Part shown: piece by piece, positions 42,463 to 50,929 of the stretch
Layout of the letters: each line of letters opens with the position of its first letter
How positions within the stretch are numbered: position 1 is the first letter of the stretch
Source: Sphingobacterium sp.
GTDB taxonomy: Bacteria; Bacteroidota; Bacteroidia; Sphingobacteriales; Sphingobacteriaceae
NCBI GenBank assembly: GCA_031277685.1
Contig: JAITLV010000131.1
Location: forward strand, 62,001-126,000
Direction: 5' to 3'
Length of the DNA: 64,000 bases
Position numbers and translations under genes: made by a program
Notes under the pieces: generated by a model
Seen by the model: the letters and a program-made list of their open reading frames with translations, nothing else
The model's database searches: none
What the model was told of the DNA's origin: nothing

Positions 42463-44646
42463 ATGAAGAATAAAAAGAAAATAATAATTTCAAATAGGCT
42501 GCCGATACAAATAGAACGAAAAAAAGACAAACTTATCATCAAACCAAGTACGGGTGGTTTGGCAACTGGCTTAAATTCAGCCTTTGATTCCGCAGAGATC
42601 CTCTGGGTAGGCTGGCCGGGAATCGTTCCCAAAGATGAGATTGAAAAGGAAAAAATCACATCCTTACTTAAACCAATGAACCTACTGCCGGTTTTCTTGT
42701 CAAAAGAAGAAATCCGTAATTTCTACGAAGGCTATTCAAACGAAGTTCTCTGGCCAATCTGCCATTATCAACCAAGCTATATACACTTTGACCAGGAATA
42801 CTGGTCTACTTATGTCGCTGTCAATAAAAAGTTTCGCGATGTGGCACTCTCCATACAGCAGTCACCTGATTTTGTTTGGGTACAAGATTACCAACTTATG
42901 CTACTACCACAACTGTTACGGCAACAAAATCAGGAACTCAATATTGGCTACTTCCACCATATTCCGTTTCCTTCGGAAGAGTTATTTATGAATATTCCAC
43001 AACGGAAGGAGCTGATTGAAGGTTTACTCGGTGCTGATCTTGTCGGCTTTCACACCTTTGCAGATAGCCAAAATTTTCTTAACGCTTGTAAGAAGATACT
43101 ACATGTACCCAGCACGTACAATCAACTCAAATATAAAGATAGACACATATTTATCGAATCATTTCCAATGGGGATCGATTACGAGAAGTTTGTCCATACA
43201 AGTTCGCTCCCTGAAATAAATACTATTGCGACGCAATTTCGTGGTCATTTTCCAGACCAAAAAATAATTATATCCGTGGACCGACTCGACTATAGTAAGG
43301 GAATTTTGGAAAGGCTCAGTGCTTTTCTCACCTTCCTGGAAAAATACCCGGAATGGCATTCGAAGGTCGTGCTGTATATGCTTATTGTCCCCTCGAGAGA
43401 TAAGGTATCACAGTATAAAAAACTAAAAGATGAAATCAATCGAAAAGTAAGTGAGATTAACTCTACCTATGGCAATTTAAGCTGGACTCCAGTGCTTTAT
43501 TTTTATAAATCGCTTCCATTTGAGGAATTGATCGGCTTATATGTGGCATCGGATATCTGTATGGTGACCTCTACGCGAGATGGCATGAACCTCGTTAGTA
43601 AGGAATACATTGCCTGCAAAACCAATTCTGACGGGGTATTGATCCTAAGCGAATTTGCCGGCGCATCAAAAGAGCTTGTTGACGCACTCATCGTTAACCC
43701 CTATAACAGGGCTGAAACTGCAGAAAGTATCTATCAGGCGCTCAAAATGTCGCCGGAGGAGATTCAGGAACGCACAGAAGCCAACCGTCAGATTATTCAG
43801 AAATTTAATGTACATCACTGGGTTCGGTTATTCATTGACCGTTTGTCGGAAACCAAAGCTATACAACGTGACGAATGGGCGAGACGAATTTCGGACAAAG
43901 TATTTAACAGTATTGCTGAGCGTTACAAAAAAAGCAACAACAGATTATTCTTTCTGGATTACGATGGCACACTTGTCAAATTCCAGAACAATGCCCAGAA
44001 GGCCAGTCCTACGGTTCTCCTGTATAATCTACTCGATAGTATTATTGCGGATCCGCTCAATACCCTTGTCATCATCAGTGGGCGTTCACAGGAAAGCCTT
44101 TCGACCTGGTTTGATGGACGTGCCTACTATCTGGTTGCAGAACACGGGATCTGGTCCAATTTTCCAAACTTTAATTGGGCCTATAAAAAGGGATTGGCCT
44201 TATACTGGATGCCTGAAGTCAAGAAATTAATGGAAAAATTAGCCGATCAGACTCCAGGAGCCTATATCGAGATGAAACCTTACTCACTGGCTTGGCATTA
44301 CCGTAAAGTCGAACTCGGTCTCGGCGAACTGAAAGCAGCTGAGTTGAAAGAAAATTTAAATCCAATGTTAAACGACTATGGACTACAGCTCCTGGATGGC
44401 AATGCGGTAATCGAAGTTAAAAACACCGAAGTCAATAAAGGAAAAGCCGCATTAGAAATCGCCGGTCACATCAAAGCGGATTTCCTACTGGCGATCGGTG
44501 ATGACGTTACAGATGAAGATCTTTTCAAGTACCTTCCCCATTCAACAATCAGCATCAAAGTGGGCAGCAATAAATCTGCTGCAAAATACTATTTGGATCA
44601 ACAGGAAGATGTACTTCAATTTTTAAATCAACTTATTATAAAATAA
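42463..44646 (+). CDS. Fused trehalose-6-phosphate synthase/phosphatase (OtsA-OtsB)
   Basis: A 727-residue bifunctional enzyme. Residues 1-470 are a GT20 synthase (IIISNRLPI, LATGLNSAF, WVQDYQLMLLP, VDRLDYSKGI, STRDGMNLVSKEY). Residues 490-727 are a HAD phosphatase (FFLDYDGTLV, IISGR, LAIGDDVTDEDLF). It makes trehalose from UDP-glucose and glucose-6-phosphate, a desiccation and osmotic protectant. One base overlaps the next gene (TAATG). Confidence 0.95.
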   Translation: MKNKKKIIISNRLPIQIERKKDKLIIKPSTGGLATGLNSAFDSAEILWVGWPGIVPKDEIEKEKITSLLKPMNLLPVFLSKEEIRNFYEGYSNEVLWPICHYQPSYIHFDQEYWSTYVAVNKKFRDVALSIQQSPDFVWVQDYQLMLLPQLLRQQNQELNIGYFHHIPFPSEELFMNIPQRKELIEGLLGADLVGFHTFADSQNFLNACKKILHVPSTYNQLKYKDRHIFIESFPMGIDYEKFVHTSSLPEINTIATQFRGHFPDQKIIISVDRLDYSKGILERLSAFLTFLEKYPEWHSKVVLYMLIVPSRDKVSQYKKLKDEINRKVSEINSTYGNLSWTPVLYFYKSLPFEELIGLYVASDICMVTSTRDGMNLVSKEYIACKTNSDGVLILSEFAGASKELVDALIVNPYNRAETAESIYQALKMSPEEIQERTEANRQIIQKFNVHHWVRLFIDRLSETKAIQRDEWARRISDKVFNSIAERYKKSNNRLFFLDYDGTLVKFQNNAQKASPTVLLYNLLDSIIADPLNTLVIISGRSQESLSTWFDGRAYYLVAEHGIWSNFPNFNWAYKKGLALYWMPEVKKLMEKLADQTPGAYIEMKPYSLAWHYRKVELGLGELKAAELKENLNPMLNDYGLQLLDGNAVIEVKNTEVNKGKAALEIAGHIKADFLLAIGDDVTDEDLFKYLPHSTISIKVGSNKSAAKYYLDQQEDVLQFLNQLIIK

Positions 44647-46460
44647 TGCAGGAGAATACGACAACAGACAGACATATTTATCAAACCGGCATCATCGGTA
44701 ATTGCTCCTATATTGCACATGTAGGCATCGACAGCAATATCTCTTGGTTATGTTGGCCATCCTTTGAAGATAGCTTTGTATTTGGTGGCCTGATAGACAA
44801 AAGCCAGGGTGGCAGTTTTACCATAAAGCCGGAAGAAGATATCGTGGAAACAAAACAGTATTATATCAAAAACTCCAATATACTCTGTACCGAAATCCAC
44901 ACCGCATCTTTCGCCTACCGTATCACAGATTTTGCACCTCGTTTTGAACAGTTTGGCCGATATTTTAAACCACTGATGCTGATCCGCAAAATAGAGCCAT
45001 TACGTGGTGCCCCCAGTGTCAATATCCAATGTCAACCAACAGGAAATTACGGTCGTAACAAGCTAAAAGCCACACGAGGAAGCAACCACATTCTTTATAG
45101 CAGTGCTGATATTGGCGAACGCATCCGATTGACAACCGATGTACCTATTTCCCATTTTTTTCAGGATGAAGGCTGGACAATTATTAGTGAGAATAAATAT
45201 CTCATATTGACTTATGACACAGCTTTTGAATCTGCTATCGCAAGCACTTGTGAGGATTTCCTCCATAAAACATTGGGTTATTGGCAGCGTTGGATAAAAC
45301 ATTGTAGCATTCCAAACATTTACCAAAAAGAGGTCATCCGCTCGGCTTTGGTACTCAAATTACACCAATATGAAGATACAGGCGCCATTATTGCCGCATC
45401 AACGACAAGTTTACCTGAATTCCCGGGATCGGGACGAAATTGGGATTACCGTTATTGTTGGGTACGTGATAGTTATTATGTCTTGACCGCATTGACCCAT
45501 ATTGGTCAATTTGAGGAGATGGAAAGTTTTGCCAATTACATCGCCGGTATCACACATCACAATCCCGGAAGACTACAACCCCTATATGGGATACTCGGAA
45601 ATTCCGAACTCACGGAGCACATTCTTCCTTATCTGAGCGGTTATCAGGAAAGCGGCCCCGTCCGCATCGGAAATCAGGCATTTGAACATATTCAAAATGA
45701 TGTTTACGGACAAGCAATGATTGCCTTACTTCCACTGTTTACAGACCAACGTTTCAAAATCCATGAAAATAAAAATATATTGGGCTGGGTGAATTTTATC
45801 CTGGAAAAAATCGAAGCAACCATTGATGAAAAAGACGCTGGTATCTGGGAATTTAGAAATTTCGCCAATCATCATTGTTATTCCAATCTATTTCAATGGG
45901 TCGGCTGTAAAGCTGCCTTACTGATTGCCCGCCAAAATGGTTATCAAGATATGGAACAACGGGCAGCAACCTTACTGGAAAAGGCAGCGACTTATATTGA
46001 GGCCTGTTACGACGAAGACAGAAAAGTCTACCAAAATGCATTGGACAGCCAGAATTTGGATGCCAGCACCCTGCAATTGATTGTTATGGATTACTTAGAT
46101 CCCAAATCCGAACGTGCAAAACAGCATCTCGAAATGCTGGAAAAAGAACTAAAAGGTGAAAATGGGCTTTTCTATCGATACAAACATCAGGATGATTTTG
46201 GTAAACCCAAATCGACCTTTTTGGTCTGTGCTTTCTGGTATGTGGAAGCCTTAGCCTGCGTAGGGAGAGTTGACGAAGCCAAAGAAATATTGGAAAGACT
46301 ACTTACTTATAGCAATCATCTGGGTCTCTTTAGTGAAGACGTGACCGAAGATAATGGTAGCCAATGGGGTAATTTCCCACAGGCTTACAGCCACGTAGGA
46401 CTAATGAATGCCGTTTACCGGCTCGCTATTAAACTAGACAAGCCAATTTTTGCGCTATAA
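44646..46460 (+). CDS. GH15 family glucoamylase/trehalase-like enzyme
   Basis: A 604-residue GH15 protein: N-terminal beta domain (TGIIGNCSYIAHVGIDSNISWLCWP) and an (alpha/alpha)6 barrel with the signature GRNWDYRYCWVRDSYYVL and a late acidic site (LGLFSEDVTEDNGSQWGNFPQAYSH) including the general base Glu. GH15 includes glucoamylases and bacterial trehalases; coupling to the trehalose synthase suggests trehalose turnover. No signal peptide, so cytoplasmic. Confidence 0.9.
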   Translation: MQENTTTDRHIYQTGIIGNCSYIAHVGIDSNISWLCWPSFEDSFVFGGLIDKSQGGSFTIKPEEDIVETKQYYIKNSNILCTEIHTASFAYRITDFAPRFEQFGRYFKPLMLIRKIEPLRGAPSVNIQCQPTGNYGRNKLKATRGSNHILYSSADIGERIRLTTDVPISHFFQDEGWTIISENKYLILTYDTAFESAIASTCEDFLHKTLGYWQRWIKHCSIPNIYQKEVIRSALVLKLHQYEDTGAIIAASTTSLPEFPGSGRNWDYRYCWVRDSYYVLTALTHIGQFEEMESFANYIAGITHHNPGRLQPLYGILGNSELTEHILPYLSGYQESGPVRIGNQAFEHIQNDVYGQAMIALLPLFTDQRFKIHENKNILGWVNFILEKIEATIDEKDAGIWEFRNFANHHCYSNLFQWVGCKAALLIARQNGYQDMEQRAATLLEKAATYIEACYDEDRKVYQNALDSQNLDASTLQLIVMDYLDPKSERAKQHLEMLEKELKGENGLFYRYKHQDDFGKPKSTFLVCAFWYVEALACVGRVDEAKEILERLLTYSNHLGLFSEDVTEDNGSQWGNFPQAYSHVGLMNAVYRLAIKLDKPIFAL

Positions 46461-46468
46461 TGCATAAA

Positions 46469-46499
46469 AAATGCGGTCAATAAATTATTGACCGCATTT
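46469..46499. terminator. Bidirectional terminator
   Basis: AAATGCGGTCAATAA and its complement TTATTGACCGCATTT, eight bases after the GH15 stop and facing the convergent csbD-like gene. Confidence 0.85.
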
Positions 46500-46534
46500 C
46501 TTCTCATATGTAAGTTTACAACTCAATCAAATGC

Positions 46535-46720
46535 TTACATCTTATCTAACCAATCCTCCACCTCTTCTTTAGTCTTGCCGGTTTTTTGTTGCAATTTACC
46601 CAATAACTCATCTTCCTTTCCCTCTGCATATAACAAATCATCGTCGGTCAAATCAGCATATTGTTGCTTTACTTTTCCCTTTAACTCGTTCCAACGTCCT
46701 TTCCATGTTAAATTACTCAT
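46535..46720 (-). CDS. CsbD family stress protein
   Basis: A 61-residue hydrophilic protein with the CsbD signature: [24 protein letters not shown] and a second half [17 protein letters not shown]. CsbD proteins are induced by general stress sigma factors in other bacteria. This opens the stress island that fills the rest of the window. Confidence 0.93.
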   Translation of the reverse strand: MSNLTWKGRWNELKGKVKQQYADLTDDDLLYAEGKEDELLGKLQQKTGKTKEEVEDWLDKM

Positions 46721-46755
46721 AATACTCGTTTTTAGTTTAAAAATGAAATGATATA

Positions 46756-47022
46756 TTATATTAAATTTTCCTTGTATTCTCCAAAATGGTCACAAATCTC
46801 CTCCATTCCGATACTTTTACCCATCAAATCAATAAAGCGATTTTTATAGAGTGAAAATATATATAGACCAGTAGCGATGCTCCCAATGACAAATATGCCC
46901 TCCAGTTCATTACTTTTAACAAGCTTGTCCTTCAGATGACATTCTTTGAGCAAAGGGATATTATAGGAAGACCATTTCCCCATCCGGTCTCTCAGTATCA
47001 ATCCAATATCTTTTGTTCGCAT
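46756..47022 (-). CDS. Hypothetical protein, 88 residues
   Basis: Not recognised. It has a basic N-terminus, one weakly hydrophobic stretch ([18 protein letters not shown]) that may be a buried strand or a membrane span, and an acidic end. It is 35 bp upstream of the csbD-like gene on the same strand and has a CGTATTTATACG motif about 100 bp before its start. Confidence 0.55.
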   Translation of the reverse strand: MRTKDIGLILRDRMGKWSSYNIPLLKECHLKDKLVKSNELEGIFVIGSIATGLYIFSLYKNRFIDLMGKSIGMEEICDHFGEYKENLI

Positions 47023-47118
47023 CTTAATATTCTTCCTTTCTACTATTGATAAAACAAAGGTTGAGGACGAAAAGTTTCAGAAATAGCAGTGCAAAACACA
47101 GAACAAGTGTTTAATTCT

Positions 47119-47139
47119 CTGTATCCCGTATTTATACGT
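47119..47139. promoter_or_regulatory. Recurring CGTATAAATACG-type motif, site 1
   Basis: TATCCCGTATTTATACGT at 47122-47139 reads ACGTATAAATACGGGATA on the minus strand, upstream of the 88-residue and csbD-like genes. The same 13-mer ACGTATAAATACG and the block ATACGGGATA occur at 63751-63778. Confidence 0.45.
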
Positions 47140-47156
47140 TTACAGGGGGATCGAAC

Positions 47157-47194
47157 ACAAAAAAATCCAAGCCCTAGTGGGTTGGATTTTTGTT
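47157..47194. terminator. Terminator after the outer-membrane beta-barrel gene
   Basis: AAAAATCCAA and TTGGATTTTT arms with an inner CCC/GGG pair around TAGT, one G bulged. It ends the minus-strand barrel gene. Confidence 0.75.
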
Positions 47195-47218
47195 ATTAAA
47201 GATCTCCAGTACAGCGAC

Positions 47219-47797
47219 TTATCTTTTCCCTGGCAAATAAATCTGGAAGCCCACGCCTACGCCCAAACCACTGGCACCACTTCCAGTATTGATACTGGCC
47301 TTACTGTAGTTATAACCAAATGTTGCTTCTAAAGCCACAGTTCTCGTTATAAAATGTGCGTAGCCGACGTTTGCGCCCAAGGCCAATGCGGCACTTTTGC
47401 CGACAGAGCTACCCGAAATACCGATGTCTCCCTGACCAAAAAAACGTCCTGTAGAGGATCCTGCATTCGGAAAATAATAACGGACAAAAGGTGCTATTCC
47501 GTAAGTCCATTCATTATCAGCATCCTTTACAGTATGCAAACCAAGGTTAGCTTGAGCACCGATCGCCAGTCCATCCGAGACAAAATACCCTGCGCGAGGT
47601 TGCAATGCTGCATTAAACGATTTTCCCTCAAAGCTATATCCTAAACTACCGATTGATCCACCGACCATCCAATTGCCTTGGCGAATAGGTTCAATACCTA
47701 CGTCAGATGACATCTGTGGGGTAGTTTCGATTTTCTGTGCATTTGCCTGTAAACAAATGCCACTTGTAACCAATAAAAGTAGTGCAAATTTTCTCAT
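47219..47797 (-). CDS. Outer-membrane beta-barrel protein
   Basis: A 192-residue protein with signal peptide ending ANAQ. The mature part shows repeated amphipathic strands and Gly-rich turns (GGSIGSLGYSFEGKSFNAALQPRAGYFV, GLAIGAQANLGLHTV), ending GVGVGFQIYLPGKR. It fits the small porin-like barrel family common in Bacteroidota. Probable length eight to ten strands; ligand unknown. Confidence 0.82.
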   Translation of the reverse strand: MRKFALLLLVTSGICLQANAQKIETTPQMSSDVGIEPIRQGNWMVGGSIGSLGYSFEGKSFNAALQPRAGYFVSDGLAIGAQANLGLHTVKDADNEWTYGIAPFVRYYFPNAGSSTGRFFGQGDIGISGSSVGKSAALALGANVGYAHFITRTVALEATFGYNYSKASINTGSGASGLGVGVGFQIYLPGKR

Positions 47798-47976
47798 AGT
47801 ATCTTTTTTAATAAATTACTTTTATTTAATAACAAGCTACAGCATTGAAAAGTTTTGTATTTATTATTAATTTCATATTGGGTACAGAAAGTATCTTACA
47901 GCCTACTATCCTGTCTATTCCAGAAAAAATGACAACGATTCACAACTGACAGCTGTTCAGCTTGTAAAAAGGAATT

Positions 47977-48324
47977 ATGAAAACAACAATTCAATTTCGT
48001 AGCGGTGTTCCAATGACGTTTGAGCACGCCTTTATACTTTTAAATGAAATAGAACCCACAGATGGAAACCCAGGGACGAACGACGTTCCCCCTATCCGTA
48101 GAGCTCCGAGAGTTCCCGGCCTGGGCAAAGTAACCCCAAACCACTATTATCCGGAAGATGCCGAGGGGCCCGACCCCACAGAAGAAGAACAACGGGATAG
48201 AGATGATCTAGACGATATCGATCCAGACCATGAAAAACATCCCCTAAAACCAGATCATGAGGAAGAGGATATCTATAGTCCTGATACTGATCAGGAAGAG
48301 GATGTAGAAGAAAAAGGATTATAA
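47977..48324 (+). CDS. Acidic, probably disordered protein
   Basis: A 115-residue protein with an ordered N-terminus (MKTTIQFRSGVPMTFEHAFILLNE) and a strongly acidic Pro/Asp/Glu-rich remainder (EEEQRDRDDLDDIDPDHE). Not recognised. A ribosome-binding sequence AAGGAATT stands before the ATG. It is followed after 25 bp by the DUF7218-like gene, probably in one transcript of small stress proteins. Confidence 0.6.
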   Translation: MKTTIQFRSGVPMTFEHAFILLNEIEPTDGNPGTNDVPPIRRAPRVPGLGKVTPNHYYPEDAEGPDPTEEEQRDRDDLDDIDPDHEKHPLKPDHEEEDIYSPDTDQEEDVEEKGL

Positions 48325-48349
48325 ATTAACCATAAAATAACATAGCGAT

Positions 48350-48595
48350 ATGACTAAAGACCATGGCAAACAAATCAAGGACGATGCAAAATATGAAGCT
48401 TTGCGCCGAGAGGGTTATAGTAAAGAAAAATCTGCACGCATAGCCAATACACCAGACTCAGGAAAAAAAGGTGGGAAAAGCAGTGATCTGGATGAACGCA
48501 GTAAAACAGAATTGCTGGCAGAAGCAAAAAAAATTGGCATAAAAGGCAGGCATAAAATGACCAAAGAAAACCTGATCAAAGCGATTCGATCCTAA
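48350..48595 (+). CDS. Small Rho-N/SAP-like protein (DUF7218 type)
   Basis: An 81-residue basic protein. The first half (HGKQIKDDAKYEALRREGYSKEKSARIANTP) is the block found in plasmid stabilisation/DUF7218 proteins, and the end (SKTELLAEAKKIGIKGRHKMTKENLIKAIRS) is a Rho termination factor N-terminal-like helix bundle that can bind nucleic acid. A terminator follows at once. Confidence 0.8.
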   Translation: MTKDHGKQIKDDAKYEALRREGYSKEKSARIANTPDSGKKGGKSSDLDERSKTELLAEAKKIGIKGRHKMTKENLIKAIRS

Positions 48596-48630
48596 TCAAA
48601 AACTCCCGCTATGTGAGGGAGTTTTTGATT
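48594..48630. terminator. Terminator
   Basis: AATCAAAAACTCCC and GGGAGTTTTTGATT arms around GCTATGTGA, overlapping the stop codon of the Rho-N-like gene. Confidence 0.85.
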
Positions 48631-48633
48631 ATT

Positions 48634-48685
48634 ATTCCATACTGAAGACCTGCCTTAATATTCCATACTGAAGACCTGCCTTAAA
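48634..48685. repeat. 26-bp tandem duplication
   Basis: Two copies of ATTCCATACTGAAGACCTGC plus six more bases (48634-48659 and 48660-48685), identical but for the final base. It lies between the terminator and the lipoprotein gene end and looks recent. Confidence 0.8.
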
Positions 48686-48694
48686 ATGTAAAAC

Positions 48695-48940
48695 TTAATT
48701 TTTCCGATTCAACGAAGTATCATGCTGGCTTGAATCCAATAAGGTCGTATCTTTCTGCATGCTCATTTTCTGCTGCTCGCTTAAGTTATATCTTGTTTCA
48801 TCTGCATCACTTGGTGCAATATTATCTGACTGTCCACTTCCCGCCGGGGTACTTTTGGTGGAATTCTGACATGAAAATAAGGCTGTACTGGACAACAAGG
48901 CGATACCGACAATAGCAAATAATTTCTTTATCTCTTTCAT
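48695..48940 (-). CDS. Small putative lipoprotein
   Basis: An 81-residue protein with a lipoprotein signal (lipobox ALFSC, Cys at about 24) and a short polar, Ser/Thr/Asp-rich tail. Not recognised. Its role in the stress island is unknown. Confidence 0.65.
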   Translation of the reverse strand: MKEIKKLFAIVGIALLSSTALFSCQNSTKSTPAGSGQSDNIAPSDADETRYNLSEQQKMSMQKDTTLLDSSQHDTSLNRKN

Positions 48941-49342
48941 AGTTAACTTGTTTTATGTTCTGATCTTTATGCAAAGAACCCTACTGGAGAAACTTTAGTT
49001 CAATAAAAGTAAAAAACTGTCCGATTTGCCTATAAAGCTGGACAGCTAAGCTGTTCGAAAAACGTACATCCCCACCCCGTAATTAAGCCATTTCTTTGGG
49101 GAACAAATACCCAATTAACAGCAACAAAAAGGAAGGATTTGTATAAGTATACGGTATTATATTTCCTCGTTAAACGGCTTTACCTGTAGTGTTTCCGCTA
49201 CAAAATGTAAAAATTCGGTGATACGTATTTCACGCATTTACCTGTTTAAACAAACAGCTAACAGCAGATTTTGATAAAAACTAGCACCCTAATTGCACCT
49301 ATTTGGAAAGAAAAATCATCAATTTAATAAACGAAAGATATC
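48941..49342. other. Intergenic region upstream of the stress sigma gene
   Basis: No gene. It carries GTATAAGTATACGGTATTA (49141-49159) and GATACGTATTTCACGC (49220-49235), both related to the CGTATAAATACG motif, and the 15-mer CTAGCACCCTAATTG (49281-49295), repeated exactly at 63965-63979. The last lies about 48 bases before the sigma gene ATG and could be part of its promoter. Confidence 0.5.
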
Positions 49343-49843
49343 ATGAATAATTCCAATTTAAACTTACTGGTCGAAGAAAAAAGAAGCTTATTGAAACATT
49401 TCGCTGGAAAATTCACCACCGATCCTGATGAAAAGGAGGATTTGATTCAAGAAACACTTATTCGTGCGTTGAAGTCGATAGATGACTTTATCAAACATCC
49501 CAAATTAATGTCTTGGCTGTATGTGATTATGAAAAACGTTTATATAAATCAATATCGTAAAGCCAAAAGAACGACCGATATACAAAATACATACATTAAT
49601 TTAGAGGCTTATAATACAACTGAAGCAAATAAAGGTGAGAATAAATTCGTTTCAGATGATATTGAAAAAGCAATGTGCAGTCTTTCCGAAGAGAATTATC
49701 AGATCTTTCAACTATTCTTGGAGGGTTACAAGTATCACGAAATTGCTTCTTACTTTGAGATGCCTGAAGGGACTGTAAAAACGAGAATACATATGACCCG
49801 AAAGAAGTTACAAAAACAGTTAAAAGTATATCAACTTAAATAA
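49343..49843 (+). CDS. Sigma-70 family (ECF) sigma factor of the stress island
   Basis: A 166-residue sigma factor: region 2 DEKEDLIQETLIRALKSIDDF and LMSWLYVIMKNVYINQYRK; region 4 LSEENYQIFQLFLEGYKYHEIASYFEMPEGTVKTRIHMTRKKL. No anti-sigma gene is next to it, unlike the Sus sigma gene. The surrounding CsbD, four-helix and Ku genes suggest it serves a general stress response, but this is inferred from neighbours. Confidence 0.9.
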   Translation: MNNSNLNLLVEEKRSLLKHFAGKFTTDPDEKEDLIQETLIRALKSIDDFIKHPKLMSWLYVIMKNVYINQYRKAKRTTDIQNTYINLEAYNTTEANKGENKFVSDDIEKAMCSLSEENYQIFQLFLEGYKYHEIASYFEMPEGTVKTRIHMTRKKLQKQLKVYQLK

Positions 49844-49912
49844 AACCAAATGCATTTTTTACTGTTAACAGATATAAAGTCCTGCTTAGAAATTTGATAA
49901 AAAAAAAGCTAT

Positions 49913-50104
49913 ATGAACGCTAAAATAAAGAAGTCCAATCAGCAGTATCTACCTGTTTTGCTGGTTATTTGTGGTGGCCCAATTGGAAAGGGAAATAACA
50001 AAACAATTATTCAGGCAAATTCCACTACGCCAATAAATAAGAAACAAACGAAGGAAAATCTAGAAGAGGAAAAGAAATCTTCCCATCTAATTAAAACAAA
50101 ATAA
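49913..50104 (+). CDS. Small basic hypothetical protein
   Basis: A 63-residue, Lys/Asn-rich protein with a short hydrophobic stretch (YLPVLLVICGGPIG). Not recognised; it could be spurious. In favour, it lies 69 bp after the sigma gene and just before a terminator. Confidence 0.4.
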   Translation: MNAKIKKSNQQYLPVLLVICGGPIGKGNNKTIIQANSTTPINKKQTKENLEEEKKSSHLIKTK

Positions 50105-50110
50105 GATTTG

Positions 50111-50152
50111 GTAAAGAGATCAGGCTGTGAGGTGGTCTCTTTACTTCTTTTT
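50111..50152 (+). terminator. Terminator of the sigma-factor transcript
   Basis: GTAAAGAGA and TCTCTTTAC arms (50111-50119 and 50136-50144) followed by CTTCTTTTT. The next 250 bases up to 50399 hold no visible gene. Confidence 0.75.
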
Positions 50153-50399
50153 GATGCCTTAAGCAATCAACATACTTTAATCCCTACTTTCCTTTCTACA
50201 CAGATCTAAACTAATTTTATTCCAGCTGGAGTTTTGTCGCCTGCCCGCGTTGTAGGATATCCTATGCGTGTTGTATGATACTGCAAACAGTACGTTCCCC
50301 AAACAGTAAAACTACCTATCCTTTCATTTTTTTCAACGGAAACGCATCAGCATCCGTTCTAAGAATAAGAAATAGTCTAGCACTAAAAAAGTAAAATAG

Positions 50400-50867
50400 A
50401 TGGAAACGATAACAATCAATGACAGCACCCTGATCAATGATTTGATACAAATCAACAACGATCGTATCGCCGGGTACAAAAAAGCAATAGCTATAGCATC
50501 CCGCCTTCAGATTGATGGCTTAAATAACATCTTTGTTGAATATATGAATCAATCCCAGATATTTATTGAGGAACTCAAGCCCTATCTGGAACAGCAGGCT
50601 CAGGCCGCAACCGATGGTACCATGATCAGTGGTAAACTTTTCAGAATATGGATGGACATCAAGTCTGCGATTTCAGGAAATGACGAAAAAAGCTTATTGT
50701 CCAGTTGCGAGCAAGGTGAGGATGCCTTTAAGAAAACCTATAAAGATGTTGTCGACAACCAAGACTGGGAAATCACACATGACCTACTACTACTGATTGA
50801 AAAACAGCTTGCCATACAGCTTGAAGCGCACGAATACATCAAAACATTGCGGGACAGTGCATCCTAA
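50400..50867 (+). CDS. PA2169 family four-helix-bundle protein (DUF2383)
   Basis: A 155-residue ferritin-like helical protein: INDLIQINNDRIAGYKKAI, NIFVEYMNQSQIFIEEL, and EDAFKKTYKDVVD. The pattern is that of the DUF2383/PA2169 family, often induced in stationary phase. Whether it binds metal is unclear. Confidence 0.87.
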   Translation: METITINDSTLINDLIQINNDRIAGYKKAIAIASRLQIDGLNNIFVEYMNQSQIFIEELKPYLEQQAQAATDGTMISGKLFRIWMDIKSAISGNDEKSLLSSCEQGEDAFKKTYKDVVDNQDWEITHDLLLLIEKQLAIQLEAHEYIKTLRDSAS

Positions 50868-50890
50868 TTTCAGCTGGTCCCAACTGAACA

Positions 50891-50929
50891 AACAAGATCC
50901 TTATTTTTCATAACAATAAGGATCTTGTT
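50891..50929. terminator. Perfect hairpin abutting the topoisomerase IB start
   Basis: AACAAGATCCTTATT (50891-50905) and AATAAGGATCTTGTT (50915-50929), a 15-bp stem. Its right arm ends at the base before the ATG at 50930. It can terminate the upstream gene; if included in the topoisomerase mRNA it would hide that start. Confidence 0.75.

Noticed and set aside
43655..44230. Plus-strand ORF of 191 codons within the trehalose gene
   Set aside because: It is an alternative frame inside the fused OtsA-OtsB coding region, with a composition unlike a real protein.
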